Assembly: GCA_029553295.1 (NCBI GenBank)
Contig: JAKPCK010000062.1
Location: 1 to 61,176, forward strand
DNA from: Deltaproteobacteria bacterium
GTDB lineage: Bacteria > Desulfobacterota > Syntrophorhabdia > Syntrophorhabdales > Syntrophorhabdaceae
Direction: 5' to 3'
DNA: 61,176 bases
Part shown: piece after piece, positions 43,868-56,826 of the stretch
Numbering within the stretch: the stretch's first letter is position 1
How the letters are laid out: the number at the start of each line of letters is the position of its first letter
Notes under the pieces: generated by a model
The model's database searches: none
What the model saw: the letters and a program-made list of their open reading frames with translations, nothing else
Told to the model about the DNA's origin: nothing
Made by a program: the position numbers and the translations under genes

Positions 43868-44382
43868 TGATCTGCCTCTACGATAAAAATATCCGAGAGA
43901 TTCCTGTAGTTTTCAGCGTAGTCTATTCCATAACCCACAATAAAAAAATCCTCTATCTTGCGGCCAACATAATCTGCATCTATCTCTACCTGTCGCCTTG
44001 CCTTTTTGTCAAGGAGCGTGCATATCTTCAGTGACCTCGGGTTTCTCTGGTAGAGCATTTCCTTTATGCATTTAAGCGTGATGCCTGAATCGATTATATC
44101 CTCCACAATAATAACATCCCTGCCCGATATATCCTCTTCCAAATCCTTTGTAATCATTACCTCACCGCATGATACCATGTTGCTACCATAAGATGATGCC
44201 CTGATGAAATCTACCCTCGTAGGATTCTTTATATGCCTTATAAGGTCTGCCGTGAACATAAATGCACCCTTTAAAAGACATACAAAAAAAATCTCTCTGT
44301 CCCTGTAGTCATTTTCTATCTCTACTGCAAGCCTCTTGACAGTCTCTTCAATCTCTTTTTTATCAATATATTTTTTCAGCAT
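43864..44382 (-). CDS. hpt: Hypoxanthine phosphoribosyltransferase
   Basis: Hpt salvages hypoxanthine and guanine with PRPP. The 172-residue protein has the PRPP-binding motif VIIVEDIIDSGITLK and the upstream LKGAFMFTADLIRHI and FIRASSYGS loops. The C-terminal DYVGRKIEDFFIVGYGIDYAE is typical. Length is normal. It overlaps the following small exported protein gene by 4 bases and is preceded by an MBL hydrolase gene 11 bases upstream. Confidence 0.95.
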   Translation of the reverse strand: MLKKYIDKKEIEETVKRLAVEIENDYRDREIFFVCLLKGAFMFTADLIRHIKNPTRVDFIRASSYGSNMVSCGEVMITKDLEEDISGRDVIIVEDIIDSGITLKCIKEMLYQRNPRSLKICTLLDKKARRQVEIDADYVGRKIEDFFIVGYGIDYAENYRNLSDIFIVEADQ

Positions 44383-44393
44383 AATATGGGTCT

Positions 44394-45050
44394 CTACAGG
44401 GCATAGCTTAGAACAATAATCTCCTGTTCTTTTGGGAGGGTAGCCTTTGTAATTACTATCTCAGACGAACCTGCCATCTTTACATTCTTTTTATCTTTTG
44501 TGAACTCCTCTACTGGGGCTATGGGGAAGTTACACTTTTCTGTCTTAAAATGCATGGGTATTGTAATGAGTGGTTTTATATCTTTAGCTACCTTTGTAGC
44601 CTCTTTTGAATCAATGGTATAAAACCCGCCCACCGGGATTAATAATACATCAATAGAGCCTATTTCATCAACAATACCCCTGGGTAAGGTATGGCCTAAA
44701 TCTCCCATATGTGCTATCTTTATGCCATCCACATCCAATACAAATATGAGATTATCTCCCCTCTCCTTGCCCTTTGAGGGGTCATGATAGGAGGGTATGG
44801 CTTTTATGGCTATGTCTTTTACAGAATATGTACCAGCCTTTTTTATTATCTGAAATTTACCTTTTATGTCCTTTGTATAATTATGGTCATCGTGGTCATG
44901 GCTTACAAGGACTATATCTGCCTCATCCCTGATGGGGCCGTAAGAAAGGGCGCCACCAAATGCCCCTGACTGATACGGGTCGATGATTATACCCACCCCA
45001 TTTTCAGAAACAATATTGAAGGCCGCATGTCCATACCATTTGATTTTCAT
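44394..45050 (-). CDS. MBL-fold metal-dependent hydrolase, UPF0173-like
   Basis: The 218-residue cytoplasmic metallo-hydrolase begins MKIKWYGHAAFNIV, the standard start of UPF0173-type proteins. The metal motif is SHDHDDHNYT, followed by HMGDLGH and the C-terminal TIPMHFKTEKC. I chose ATG 45050 because AAAGGAGG lies 7 bases upstream; the in-frame GTG at 45056 overlaps the RBS. It is a cytoplasmic relative of the exported gene at 5218-5922. It has its own promoter and heads a run of five minus-strand genes. Confidence 0.9.
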   Translation of the reverse strand: MKIKWYGHAAFNIVSENGVGIIIDPYQSGAFGGALSYGPIRDEADIVLVSHDHDDHNYTKDIKGKFQIIKKAGTYSVKDIAIKAIPSYHDPSKGKERGDNLIFVLDVDGIKIAHMGDLGHTLPRGIVDEIGSIDVLLIPVGGFYTIDSKEATKVAKDIKPLITIPMHFKTEKCNFPIAPVEEFTKDKKNVKMAGSSEIVITKATLPKEQEIIVLSYAL

Positions 45051-45374
45051 AATCACACCTCCTTTTAATATATTATTGATGATACAATTTTAATTTTTTA
45101 TGTGTCAAGCGTTAAGGTCTCTATTTTAAACCCTGTTTTGCCTTATATGTCACTTGCCCTGTAAAACAAGGAAAGACCTTTAAAAACCATGAAAAATCCT
45201 TAAATTATACAAGTCATGGCCCCCAGATATAGACTACAGACTGTTCAGACTTAATAAAAATAAGAATCATCCTGTTTTAGCGGGATGGATTGGGCCCACA
45301 GTAATATCATTTTCCAGGGCCTCAGAGAGATAACTATTGACTGTTATCTTTGTAAAATGTTAGTTTCATCTATT
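45051..45374. other. Intergenic stretch, about 320 bases, between divergent operons
   Basis: The left part holds the promoter of the MBL hydrolase (45079-45108). The rest is AT-rich and no RNA family is recognised. It contains AAGGA/TCCTT and AGACCTTT repeats of uncertain meaning. An ATG at 45285 lies in frame with the aminotransferase, but the added residues look non-coding. Confidence 0.5.
45079..45108 (-). promoter_or_regulatory. Sigma-70-type promoter for the MBL/hpt operon
   Basis: On the minus strand TTGACA (45108-45103) is followed after 18 bases by TATCAT (45084-45079). The leader then carries AAAGGAGG before ATG 45050. Confidence 0.6.
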
Positions 45375-46559
45375 ATGGAAGAATTCTACAGGATATCAAG
45401 GCTACCGCCATATGGTCTTGGCGTTGTAAGAGACCTCTTAATAGAGGCAAGGAAAAGGGGAGAGGATATTATAGACCTCGGCATGGGAAATCCGGATATA
45501 CCAACGCCCAAATATATTGTCTCCAAGCTTGTTGAGGCAGCGAGAAACCCCAGAAACCACCGCTATTCTGTAACAAGGGGTATCTACAAACTGAGGCTGG
45601 CCATATCAAATTGGTATAAAAGGAAATATAATGTAGACGTAGACCCTGAGGGTGAGATTACAGTATGCATGGGTGTCAAAGAGGGCATAGGGCATCTTGT
45701 CCTTGCAACAATCGCAAGGGGAGAGGTGGTATTTGTCCCTGACCCGGCGTATCCAATACACCTGTATTCTGTTGTCATTGCCGGCGGTGATTTAAGGACT
45801 ATTCCCATCATGCCCAAAGAGGAATTTTTTGATAGGCTGAATATAGCCATAAAAACAACATGGCCCATGCCCAAGATGCTTATAGTGAGCTTTCCCAACA
45901 ACCCCACCACAGAGGTGGTGGATATTGAGTTTTTCAAAAAACTGGTGGAGTTTGCAAAAGAGCATAACCTCCTTATTGTACATGACCTTGCTTATGCAGA
46001 TATAGTCTTTGACGGATACAGGGCCCCAAGCCTCCTTGAGGTCCCTGGGGCAAAGGATGTGGGCGTTGAATTCTATTCCCTGTCAAAGAGCTACAGCATG
46101 CCAGGCTGGAGGGTAGGATTTGCCGTTGGCAACAGGAGGATGATAGCAGCCCTCACCAGGATAAAGAGCTATTTTGACTATGGTGTATTTCAGCCCATAC
46201 AGATAGCTTCTATCATCGCCCTCAATGAAGGGGATAAAGACGTAGAGGAGATTGTTGAAAAATACAGGAGAAGAAGGGATGTTCTCTGCGAGGGGCTAAC
46301 AAGGTACGGCTGGAAGGTGGATAAACCAAAGGCGACCATGTTCGTCTGGGCAAAGATACCGGATGAATTTTCAAACATGGGCTCCATGGAGTTTTCAAAA
46401 CTGCTCCTAAGCGAGGCAAAGGTTGCCACCTCCCCGGGCATAGGTTTTGGTGAATACGGAGAGGGATATATAAGGTTTGCCCTTATAGAGAACGAACACA
46501 GGATAAGGCAGGCAGTAAAGGGTATAAGGAATCTCTTGTATTCTGCAAAAAAGAGATGA
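45375..46559 (+). CDS. Class I/II PLP-dependent aminotransferase, alanine-transaminase type
   Basis: The 394-residue fold-type I aminotransferase begins [16 protein letters not shown], the usual start of AlaC-like enzymes and LL-diaminopimelate aminotransferase relatives. The PLP Lys is in [16 protein letters not shown], with the substrate Asn in [11 protein letters not shown] and Asp-Tyr in [11 protein letters not shown]. It could supply alanine/glutamate exchange or serve threonine/methionine metabolism with hom, whose start overlaps its stop by 4 bases. The start choice rests on homology-like alignment; an RBS is not evident. Confidence 0.88.
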   Translation: MEEFYRISRLPPYGLGVVRDLLIEARKRGEDIIDLGMGNPDIPTPKYIVSKLVEAARNPRNHRYSVTRGIYKLRLAISNWYKRKYNVDVDPEGEITVCMGVKEGIGHLVLATIARGEVVFVPDPAYPIHLYSVVIAGGDLRTIPIMPKEEFFDRLNIAIKTTWPMPKMLIVSFPNNPTTEVVDIEFFKKLVEFAKEHNLLIVHDLAYADIVFDGYRAPSLLEVPGAKDVGVEFYSLSKSYSMPGWRVGFAVGNRRMIAALTRIKSYFDYGVFQPIQIASIIALNEGDKDVEEIVEKYRRRRDVLCEGLTRYGWKVDKPKATMFVWAKIPDEFSNMGSMEFSKLLLSEAKVATSPGIGFGEYGEGYIRFALIENEHRIRQAVKGIRNLLYSAKKR

Positions 46560-47851
46560 TCAGAGTTGGTATTATAGGTTTAGGGACTGTTGGGGCAGGC
46601 ACTTATCGTATATTAACCCAGAACCACTCCCTCATTAGGTCCAGGACAGGCCTAAATATTAAGGTTGAAAAGATAGCAGACATAGATACAAATAAACCAA
46701 AAGAGATGGGCCTGAAAGAAGGCGTTTTTACAACAGATGCCTATGAAATAATAAACGATAAAAAGATAGACATAGTTGTCGAGCTCATCGGCGGGACAAC
46801 TACAGCATATGACCTCATAACAGAGTCGATAAAGAAAAAAAAGGGCATAATAACAGCAAACAAACACCTTTTAGCATTGAGGGGTAAGGAGATATTCGAG
46901 CTTGCCCGTAAGTCTGGCTCGGCCATAGGCTTTGAGGCATCAGTCTGTGGCGGTATACCTGTTATAAGGGCTGTAAGGGAAGGTCTGGTGGCCAACAGGA
47001 TAACCAATATCATGGGGATCCTTAATGGAACGAGCAACTATATAATGACCAAGATGACAGAAGAGGGAAAGCCTTTTTCAGTGGCCTTAAAAGATGCCCA
47101 GAGGCTTGGTTTTGCTGAACAGGACCCAACATTTGATGTAGAGGGCATTGATGCAGCCCACAAGCTCTGTATACTCATAAACCTTGCCTTTGGTTGTTAT
47201 ATAAACATAAACGATATATCTATAAAAGGCATCACAAAGATTGAGCCTGTTGATATTGAGCTTGCGAGGGAGTTTGGGTACAAGATAAAGCTCTTAGCCC
47301 TGGCAAGACAGGATGGCAATGAAATAGAGGCAAGGGTTGAACCTGCCATGATACCTATAACACACCCTATGAGCAGCGTTAATGATGTATTTAATGCCGT
47401 CTATATTGTAGGTGATCGTGTTGGCCCTAATATGTTTTATGGGAGAGGCGCAGGCTCTGAGCCAACAGGAAGCGCCGTGGTCAGTGATATAGTGGATATA
47501 GCACAAAAGATAGCATCAAAGAATACAAAGGCCAACCTCTCTGGCCTGGGATTCAACAACAAGATAAAGATAAAAGATAGCGATGCAGCATGTGTCCCCT
47601 TTTATCTCAGGTTTACAGCCCAGGATAGGCCAGGCGTGCTGTCAAAGATCTCTGGCATCCTTGCCAGATATATGATCAGTATTTCAACGGTAATACAGAA
47701 AGGCAGGGAGGAAAACGGATATGTCCCCATTGTTATGCTTACCCATGAGGCAGTGGAGGGTGATATAAAGAAGGCAATGGAGGAGATAGATAGATTGCCT
47801 TTTATAAGGGGAGAGAGCATACAAATAAGAATAGAAGAGGGCTTGGGTTAA
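46556..47851 (+). CDS. hom: Homoserine dehydrogenase
   Basis: Hom reduces aspartate semialdehyde to homoserine, the branch point for threonine and methionine. The 431-residue protein has the Rossmann motif [16 protein letters not shown] and the catalytic/substrate region [37 protein letters not shown] and the C-terminal ACT domain ([17 protein letters not shown]) follow. The ACT domain suggests threonine feedback inhibition. It is translationally coupled to the aminotransferase upstream and followed after 3 bases by an apgM-like gene. Confidence 0.95.
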   Translation: MIRVGIIGLGTVGAGTYRILTQNHSLIRSRTGLNIKVEKIADIDTNKPKEMGLKEGVFTTDAYEIINDKKIDIVVELIGGTTTAYDLITESIKKKKGIITANKHLLALRGKEIFELARKSGSAIGFEASVCGGIPVIRAVREGLVANRITNIMGILNGTSNYIMTKMTEEGKPFSVALKDAQRLGFAEQDPTFDVEGIDAAHKLCILINLAFGCYININDISIKGITKIEPVDIELAREFGYKIKLLALARQDGNEIEARVEPAMIPITHPMSSVNDVFNAVYIVGDRVGPNMFYGRGAGSEPTGSAVVSDIVDIAQKIASKNTKANLSGLGFNNKIKIKDSDAACVPFYLRFTAQDRPGVLSKISGILARYMISISTVIQKGREENGYVPIVMLTHEAVEGDIKKAMEEIDRLPFIRGESIQIRIEEGLG

Positions 47852-47854
47852 TCA

Positions 47855-51489
<3,635 letters not shown>

Positions 51490-51493
<4 letters not shown>

Positions 51494-52458
51494 AGAGCAC
51501 CATAGATATAGCAAAAGAGGTATTAAGGAAAGAGGCATCTGCCATCATCAAGATAATGAACGAGATAGATGATGATATAGACAAGGTTGTCAACATCCTT
51601 TATAGCTGTTCTGGCAGGGTTGTTTTTATTGGTGCAGGTAAATCAGGTCTCATTTGTAAGAAGATATCCTCTACCCTATCAAGCGTAGGCACTGCCTCCA
51701 TGTTTCTGCACCCGGCAGATTCACTCCACGGCGATATAGGTATGCTCCAGAAGGATGATGTTGTGGTGATAGTGAGTAACAGTGGAGAGACAGAGGAGAT
51801 AATAAAGATACTGCCATGGATTAAGAGGATGGGGCTACCAACAATCGTCATTACCGGGCGAAGGGACTCGACCATTGGTGAATACGGAGATATAGTACTG
51901 TGTGTAAGCGTTGAAGAGGCCTGTCCATATAATATAATCCCAACATCGAGCACAACAGCCACATTGGCCCTCGGTGATGCCATTGCCATCTCCCTTATGG
52001 AAAAAAAGGGGTTTAAACTCGAGGATTTTGCATACCTCCACCCAGGGGGAGCAATAGGCAGGAGGCTCCTCCTTAAGGTAGAGGATCTTATGCATACAGG
52101 GAATGAGATACCAAAGGTATACGAAGACATGCCCATGAAGTATGTAATATTCGAGATAACCTCAAAGAGACTTGGTGTTGCCGGGGTTTTTAACAGAAAT
52201 GAAGAGCTGACCGGGATAATAACAGATGGGGACTTAAGAAGGGCCATAGAAAGATATGATAATATCATGGCAAAGAATGCAGCAGATTTAATGACCAGAA
52301 ATCCAAAGACTATAAAAAGGGATAACCTTGCAGCCCATGCATTAAAAAAGATGGAGGACTTCTCCATTACATCCCTTTTTGTTATGGAAGATGATGAAAA
52401 TAGGCACCCAGTAGGCATTATACATATCCATGACCTTCTTAAGGCAAAGATAGCATAG
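51490..52458 (+). CDS. kdsD: Arabinose-5-phosphate isomerase (KpsF/GutQ family)
   Basis: KdsD interconverts ribulose-5-phosphate and arabinose-5-phosphate, providing the KdsA substrate. The 322-residue protein has an SIS domain (VVFIGAGKSGLICKKISSTLSS, VIVSNSGETEEIIKI, TSSTTATLALGDAIAI) and two CBS domains at the C-terminus (LMHTGNEIPKV, DLMTRNPKTI). The start is GTG 51490, overlapping the kdsA stop (GTGA). Confidence 0.95.
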
Positions 52459-52464
52459 GAATGG

Positions 52465-53379
52465 ATGAAAAACAGAAAGATAATTGTATATATCTCCCTG
52501 ATTCTTATAATCGTGGTGTGTATTATGGCTTTCTACTTCTTCTTAAGAAAGCCTGTTAGGACGTCTTTACCAAAATCAATCCTGGAAAAAAAGGTTATAG
52601 TATTTAAGGATGTGAAATACTCCGGTGAAAAAAAAGGGGTTGTAGACTGGGAGATAAAGGCAGATATGGCAAGGAATTTCATAGACAGGCCTGTTGTGGA
52701 GATAGAGGGCATAGACGGTCAGTATAGGCCTAAACCAGATGTTATTGTATACTTTAGTGGAAAAAAAGGTATAATAAATACAGAAGAGGAAAAGGGAACC
52801 GTTGAAGAGGTGAGTATCAACTATAAAAAGGAGTATACTTTAAAGAGCAGGTATATGGATTTTGATTTCAGAAACGGCATCACATCAACGGATGCACCGA
52901 TAGATATAAAAGGAGAAAGACTTACCTTAAGGGGCATTGGATTGATAGCAAAGACAGATGAGGAGACAGTAAGGATAAAAAAGGATATATCTGGATTTGT
53001 GTTGACCGATAAAGGTAGATTCAGATTCGAGTCCGATACATTTCTCTATATGTTGAAGGAAAATCAGTTTATCCTTGACGGAAGGGTTGTCATGAAGGGG
53101 GAGGCCCTAAACCTATTGTGCAGCAGGGTCTCTATAAAGAGCAAAGGAAATGATATAGAGATGGCAGAGGCAACAGGAAAGGTGAGATTGATTTCAAAGG
53201 GAAGTATGGCTAAAGGCGAGAAGGCAGTGTACTATTTCAAGGATGATATTGTAACCCTCACGGGTTCGCCGAAACTCGTCAGGGAAAATGTGGAGATGGA
53301 TGGGGATTCTATAACATACGATATGAAAAAGGGCAGGTTTAATGTCAATATGCCAAAGGTAAGGATTGAGAGACAATGA
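52465..53379 (+). CDS. LptC-LptA fusion-like LPS export protein
   Basis: The 304-residue protein begins with one transmembrane helix (IIVYISLILIIVVCIMAFYFFL), typical of LptC. The LptC beta-jellyroll follows (residues about 35-170). The C-terminal part (FLYMLKENQFILDGRVVMKGEALNL ... AEATGKVRLISKGSMAKGEKAVYYFKDDIVTLTG) has the LptA/OstA repeat pattern. It seems to join the inner-membrane LptC and the periplasmic LptA bridge in one chain; usual LptC is about 190 residues and LptA about 180. It lies between kdsD and lptB, with no separate lptA gene. It overlaps lptB by 4 bases. Confidence 0.75.
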   Translation: MKNRKIIVYISLILIIVVCIMAFYFFLRKPVRTSLPKSILEKKVIVFKDVKYSGEKKGVVDWEIKADMARNFIDRPVVEIEGIDGQYRPKPDVIVYFSGKKGIINTEEEKGTVEEVSINYKKEYTLKSRYMDFDFRNGITSTDAPIDIKGERLTLRGIGLIAKTDEETVRIKKDISGFVLTDKGRFRFESDTFLYMLKENQFILDGRVVMKGEALNLLCSRVSIKSKGNDIEMAEATGKVRLISKGSMAKGEKAVYYFKDDIVTLTGSPKLVRENVEMDGDSITYDMKKGRFNVNMPKVRIERQ

Positions 53380-54119
53380 AGCCAGAATCAAGGCTCTATG
53401 CAGATAGACTGTCCAAATCATACGGTTCAAGAAAGGTAGTGGATGATGTAACCATCTCCGTGGATACAGGGGAGATAGTCGGTCTTTTTGGACCCAATGG
53501 CGCAGGCAAGACAACGACATTTTATATGATTATTGGCTTTATAAAACCTGATAAGGGTATCATATCCCTTGACTCAGAGGATATAACAGATCTTCCCATG
53601 TTTATCCGTGCAAGAAAGGGTATCACATATCTACCCCAGGAGCCATCTGTTTTTAAAAAGATGAGCGTAGAGGACAATCTAAAATCCATCCTTGAATTTC
53701 AAGGAGATGATGGGATAAACATTAACCACAGGGTCATGGAGCTACTGGAGGCATTTAAACTGGACCACATAGCAAAAAACATGGCCGATTCCCTGTCCGG
53801 GGGAGAGAGGAGGAGGCTTGAGATAGCCAGGGCATTGATGATTGCGCCAAAATTCATGCTCCTCGATGAGCCGTTTTCCGGTATCGACCCCATCTCTATC
53901 TCGGATTTGAAGAAGATCATACTGGGGTTGCAAAAAAAGGGCATAGGTATACTCTTATCGGACCATAATGTAAGGGATTCCCTGCCTTTATGCAGCAGGG
54001 CATATATTGTGAATAACGGAAGGGTGCTCCTTGAGGGGACACCAGATATAGTATCAAAGGATAAGATAGTAAGAGAGGTATATCTCGGGGAGGAGTTTTA
54101 CTTAGATGTTGGAGCTTAA
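53376..54119 (+). CDS. lptB: LPS export ABC transporter ATPase
   Basis: LptB powers LPS extraction with LptF/LptG. The 247-residue ATPase has Walker A GPNGAGKTT, the signature LSGGERRRLEIARAL, Walker B FMLLDEPFSGIDP and the switch His in SDHNVRD. ATG overlaps the previous stop by 4 bases, and rpoN begins 14 bases before its end, a conserved arrangement in proteobacteria. Confidence 0.96.
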   Translation: MKPESRLYADRLSKSYGSRKVVDDVTISVDTGEIVGLFGPNGAGKTTTFYMIIGFIKPDKGIISLDSEDITDLPMFIRARKGITYLPQEPSVFKKMSVEDNLKSILEFQGDDGININHRVMELLEAFKLDHIAKNMADSLSGGERRRLEIARALMIAPKFMLLDEPFSGIDPISISDLKKIILGLQKKGIGILLSDHNVRDSLPLCSRAYIVNNGRVLLEGTPDIVSKDKIVREVYLGEEFYLDVGA

Positions 54120-55503
54120 ACAGACACAGAAACTCCAGGCAATATTGACCCCACAACTGCAACAGGCAATAAAACTCCTGCAGCTTTCTCAGATGGAACT
54201 CATAGAGGCTATTGAACAGGAGTTGAAGGAGAATCCCATACTTGAGATTGTCGAGGAAAAACCCTCGGAGGAGGGTTTTAAGGAAGACAATATAGAAGAG
54301 CCTGGAGATATATCGTCTGACAGAGATGACATGGAGGAACTCCTTGAAAGATTTTCACCTACAGAGGATTTCTCAGAGAGGGAGGAGAAGGGGTATCTCA
54401 ACTATGAAAATATTGTAAAAAAAACCCAGGGGTTAAGGGATTATATAAGATGGCAGGCAGGTCTTTCAGACTTTGACGGTGAGCAGAGGTTAATTGCCGA
54501 GTGGATTATTGAAAATATAAACGATAACGGATACTTAGCATACAGTCTTTCTGATATATCCCAGGTCTCCGGGTATACAGTGCAACAGCTTGAGGGTGTC
54601 CTCAAAAAGATACAGGGCTTTGACCCGCCAGGGATTGGTGCAAGGGACCTTAGGGAGTGCATATTACTACAATACGAGGCAAGGGGTGGGGAAGACCCTG
54701 TTTTTATTGATATAATCAAGAACTTTTTTGATATGCTACAGGGTAACAACCTGAAGGGTATCGCAAAAAAGACAGGCTATTCCATAGAAAAGATAAAAGA
54801 GGTCCTGGAAGAGATAAAGACCTTTGATCCAAAACCAGGGAGAAACTACAGTGACGAACAGACGCCTTATATTGTCCCGGATGTATACGTAATAAAGTCA
54901 GATGACGGGTTCGAGGTTTTTTTAAATGAAGAAGACATCCCTGAACTCCAGATGAATAGATACTATATGGAACTCAATCTAAAAAGGGAGATAAACGGGG
55001 AGACAAAAAAATACATAAAGAATAAGGTCAAACAGGCAGAGTGGTTCATAAAGAGCCTTAAACAAAGGCAGAGGACACTATATCTGGTGGCAAAGAGTAT
55101 TGTAACCCACCAGCTCCCCTTTTTCGAGAGTGGCATCAGGTTCTTAAAACCCCTTAACCTGAGGGATATTTCTGTAGAACTGGGGATACATGAATCTACT
55201 GTTAGCAGGATTACAACAAATAAATATATGAGCACGCCCTATGGGGTTTTTGAGATGAAGTTCTTTTTCCCTACAGGGATAAAAAAGGACGAAGGGGAGA
55301 TGCTCTCTACCAATGTTGTAAAGGACCTGATAAGAGAGCTTGTTGATAATGAAGACAAACATAACCCCCTTACAGATGATGAAATCGTCTCTATATTAAA
55401 GGAAAAAAAGGGGATAATTATAAAAAGGAGGACAGTGGCAAAATACAGGGATATGATGAATATCTTGTCTTCCAGGGGCAGAAAGATAGGGGAAGAGACA
55501 TAA
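54106..55503 (+). CDS. rpoN: RNA polymerase sigma-54 factor
   Basis: The 465-residue protein has the Gln-rich activator-contact region at the N-terminus (LKQTQKLQAILTPQLQQAIKLLQLSQMELIEAIEQEL). The core-binding region follows (GLRDYIRWQAG ... GYLA ... ARDLRECILLQ). The C-terminus has a HTH (ISVELGIHESTVSRITTNKYMSTP) and the RpoN box RRTVAKYRDMMNI. It transcribes -24/-12 promoters with enhancer-binding activators, none of which is in this window. It overlaps lptB. Confidence 0.97.
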   Translation: MLELKQTQKLQAILTPQLQQAIKLLQLSQMELIEAIEQELKENPILEIVEEKPSEEGFKEDNIEEPGDISSDRDDMEELLERFSPTEDFSEREEKGYLNYENIVKKTQGLRDYIRWQAGLSDFDGEQRLIAEWIIENINDNGYLAYSLSDISQVSGYTVQQLEGVLKKIQGFDPPGIGARDLRECILLQYEARGGEDPVFIDIIKNFFDMLQGNNLKGIAKKTGYSIEKIKEVLEEIKTFDPKPGRNYSDEQTPYIVPDVYVIKSDDGFEVFLNEEDIPELQMNRYYMELNLKREINGETKKYIKNKVKQAEWFIKSLKQRQRTLYLVAKSIVTHQLPFFESGIRFLKPLNLRDISVELGIHESTVSRITTNKYMSTPYGVFEMKFFFPTGIKKDEGEMLSTNVVKDLIRELVDNEDKHNPLTDDEIVSILKEKKGIIIKRRTVAKYRDMMNILSSRGRKIGEET

Positions 55504-55602
55504 AGTCTCATATATTCAGGTAGGATGTTTTTAATAAAATGGAGACTAATATCCCTTTAGCGTAATGAATTAATTGATTTGACATGATGATTTTTATCTG
55601 TT

Positions 55603-55643
55603 AACCTTGTTATCAAGGTTGGGTATCTGCCAACCTTATTTTT
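55603..55643 (+). promoter_or_regulatory. Attenuator-like leader with two mutually exclusive hairpins before hpf
   Basis: Hairpin 1 is AACCTTG (55603-55609), loop TTAT, CAAGGTT (55614-55620). Hairpin 2 is AAGGTTGG (55615-55622), 7-base loop, CCAACCTT (55630-55637), followed by ATTTTT (55638-55643). They share AAGGTT, so only one can form. Hairpin 2 with its T run has the shape of an intrinsic terminator, 6 bases before the hpf RBS (GGAGGAG, 55650-55656). A TTGACA at 55579-55584 lies upstream, but its -10 is poor. Confidence 0.5.
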
Positions 55644-55658
55644 ATGGATGGAGGAGAC

Positions 55659-56183
55659 ATGGATATAACAATCAGTTTTAGACACATTGAACCAGACGAA
55701 GAGATAAAGAGCTATATCGAGGATAAGTTTGTAAGGCTTCAGAAATACATAGAGACACCTCTTGACGTTCATGTTGTCCTTTCCATGGAGAAAAAATACA
55801 GGCATAGGGTTGATGTGGTATTTACCTTGAATGGCGTAGTTATAAATGCCCACGAGGTAATGGATGACATGCGTGCAGCAGTGGACAAGATACTTGACAA
55901 GATAGAGAGGAGACTGACCAGATTCAGGGATAAGCTTAAAAGATATAGAGATACAAAACCAAAGAGGGAGCTGGAGGCAAGAGAGGACATAGGGTCAAAG
56001 ATTATTGTGACAAAGACGATAGATGCAAAGCCTATGGATACAGAGGAGGCTGCCATGCAGCTTGAGGCATCCGGTGATAGTTTCATGATATTCAGGGACA
56101 GTGAAAAAGGCAATGTGTGTGTAATATACAAGAGAAAAGACGGAAACTTCGGGCTTATAGAGGCTGCCAGCAGGATGTCATGA
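55659..56183 (+). CDS. hpf: Ribosome hibernation promoting factor, long form
   Basis: Hpf binds the 30S subunit and drives 100S ribosome dimer formation during growth arrest. From ATG 55659 the 174-residue protein has the N-terminal S30Ae domain (MDITISFRHIEPDEEIKSY ... FTLNGVVINAHEVMDDMRAAVDKILDKIERRL) and the C-terminal dimerisation domain (IIVTKTIDAKPMDTEEAAMQLEASGDSFMIF), i.e. the long form. I chose this start over 55644 because GGAGGAGAC precedes it directly. The stop overlaps ptsN by 4 bases. Confidence 0.95.
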   Translation: MDITISFRHIEPDEEIKSYIEDKFVRLQKYIETPLDVHVVLSMEKKYRHRVDVVFTLNGVVINAHEVMDDMRAAVDKILDKIERRLTRFRDKLKRYRDTKPKRELEAREDIGSKIIVTKTIDAKPMDTEEAAMQLEASGDSFMIFRDSEKGNVCVIYKRKDGNFGLIEAASRMS

Positions 56184-56641
56184 AAATCGAAGAGATACTC
56201 CTTGAATCCTGTGTTATAGATGACCTTAAGGCATCGACAAAAAAAGATGCCATATTTGAGCTATGCAGTGCACTAAAGAATGCAGGGCTTATCAAAGATG
56301 TCCAGGAGGTCGTGGACATTATAATCGAGCGGGAAAAACTCGGCAGTACTGGTATCGGTGAGGGTATAGCAATCCCCCACGGTAAGATGAAGGGCATTGA
56401 TGGGATATTATGTGCCATAGGTAAATCCAGAGGCGGCATAGACTTTGATGCCATAGATAATAAGCCGGTAAATATTATCTTTTTACTCCTTGCGCCTGAG
56501 GGCTCAGCCAGTATGCACCTGAAGATGCTCTCACGGATATCCAAGATCCTTAGAGACCCCTCTATCAGAAAGAGGCTCCTCGAGTTGAAGGATGCCCATG
56601 ATATATATTCCTATATAGTAGAAGAGGACAGTAAGATTTGA
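56180..56641 (+). CDS. ptsN: PTS IIA-like nitrogen-regulatory protein
   Basis: EIIA-Ntr receives phosphate from HPr/NPr and regulates targets linked to potassium and nitrogen. The 153-residue protein has the phospho-acceptor H67 in GIAIPHGK and the family's C-terminal MHLKMLSRISKILRD segment. I chose ATG 56180, overlapping the hpf stop (ATGA), over the longer ORF start. It lies between hpf and hprK with a 185-base leader downstream. Confidence 0.94.
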   Translation: MKIEEILLESCVIDDLKASTKKDAIFELCSALKNAGLIKDVQEVVDIIIEREKLGSTGIGEGIAIPHGKMKGIDGILCAIGKSRGGIDFDAIDNKPVNIIFLLLAPEGSASMHLKMLSRISKILRDPSIRKRLLELKDAHDIYSYIVEEDSKI

Positions 56642-56694
56642 GTGTGTCAGCAAGGGTCCCTTGAGGTTTAACCTTATTCTGTATGGCATAAAAA

Positions 56695-56798
56695 GAGGCC
56701 TTTTAAAAAGGTCTCCAACCATAGGGTGTGCCTTAATATCCCAGCTGGACTCGCCTTAGGAGGATTAATGTTTTTAATAAGACCTTTTAAGGTTTTTT
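56695..56798 (+). promoter_or_regulatory. Leader structure upstream of hprK
   Basis: GAGGCCTTTT (56695-56704) and AAAAGGTCTC (56706-56715) form a hairpin. The same AAAAGGTCT can instead pair with AGACCTTTT (56780-56788), which is followed by AAGG and a TTTTTT run (56793-56798). The arrangement is compatible with competing structures, but the terminator-like stem is weak, so this is a tentative call. Confidence 0.3.
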
Positions 56799-56826
56799 AT
56801 AAGTGTCATGAAGCAGGTTTTTAATA

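Noticed and set aside
45285-45374. Longer N-terminus of the aminotransferase from ATG 45285
   Set aside because: The extra 30 residues do not resemble the family, which starts at MEEFYRI. No RBS supports the longer form.
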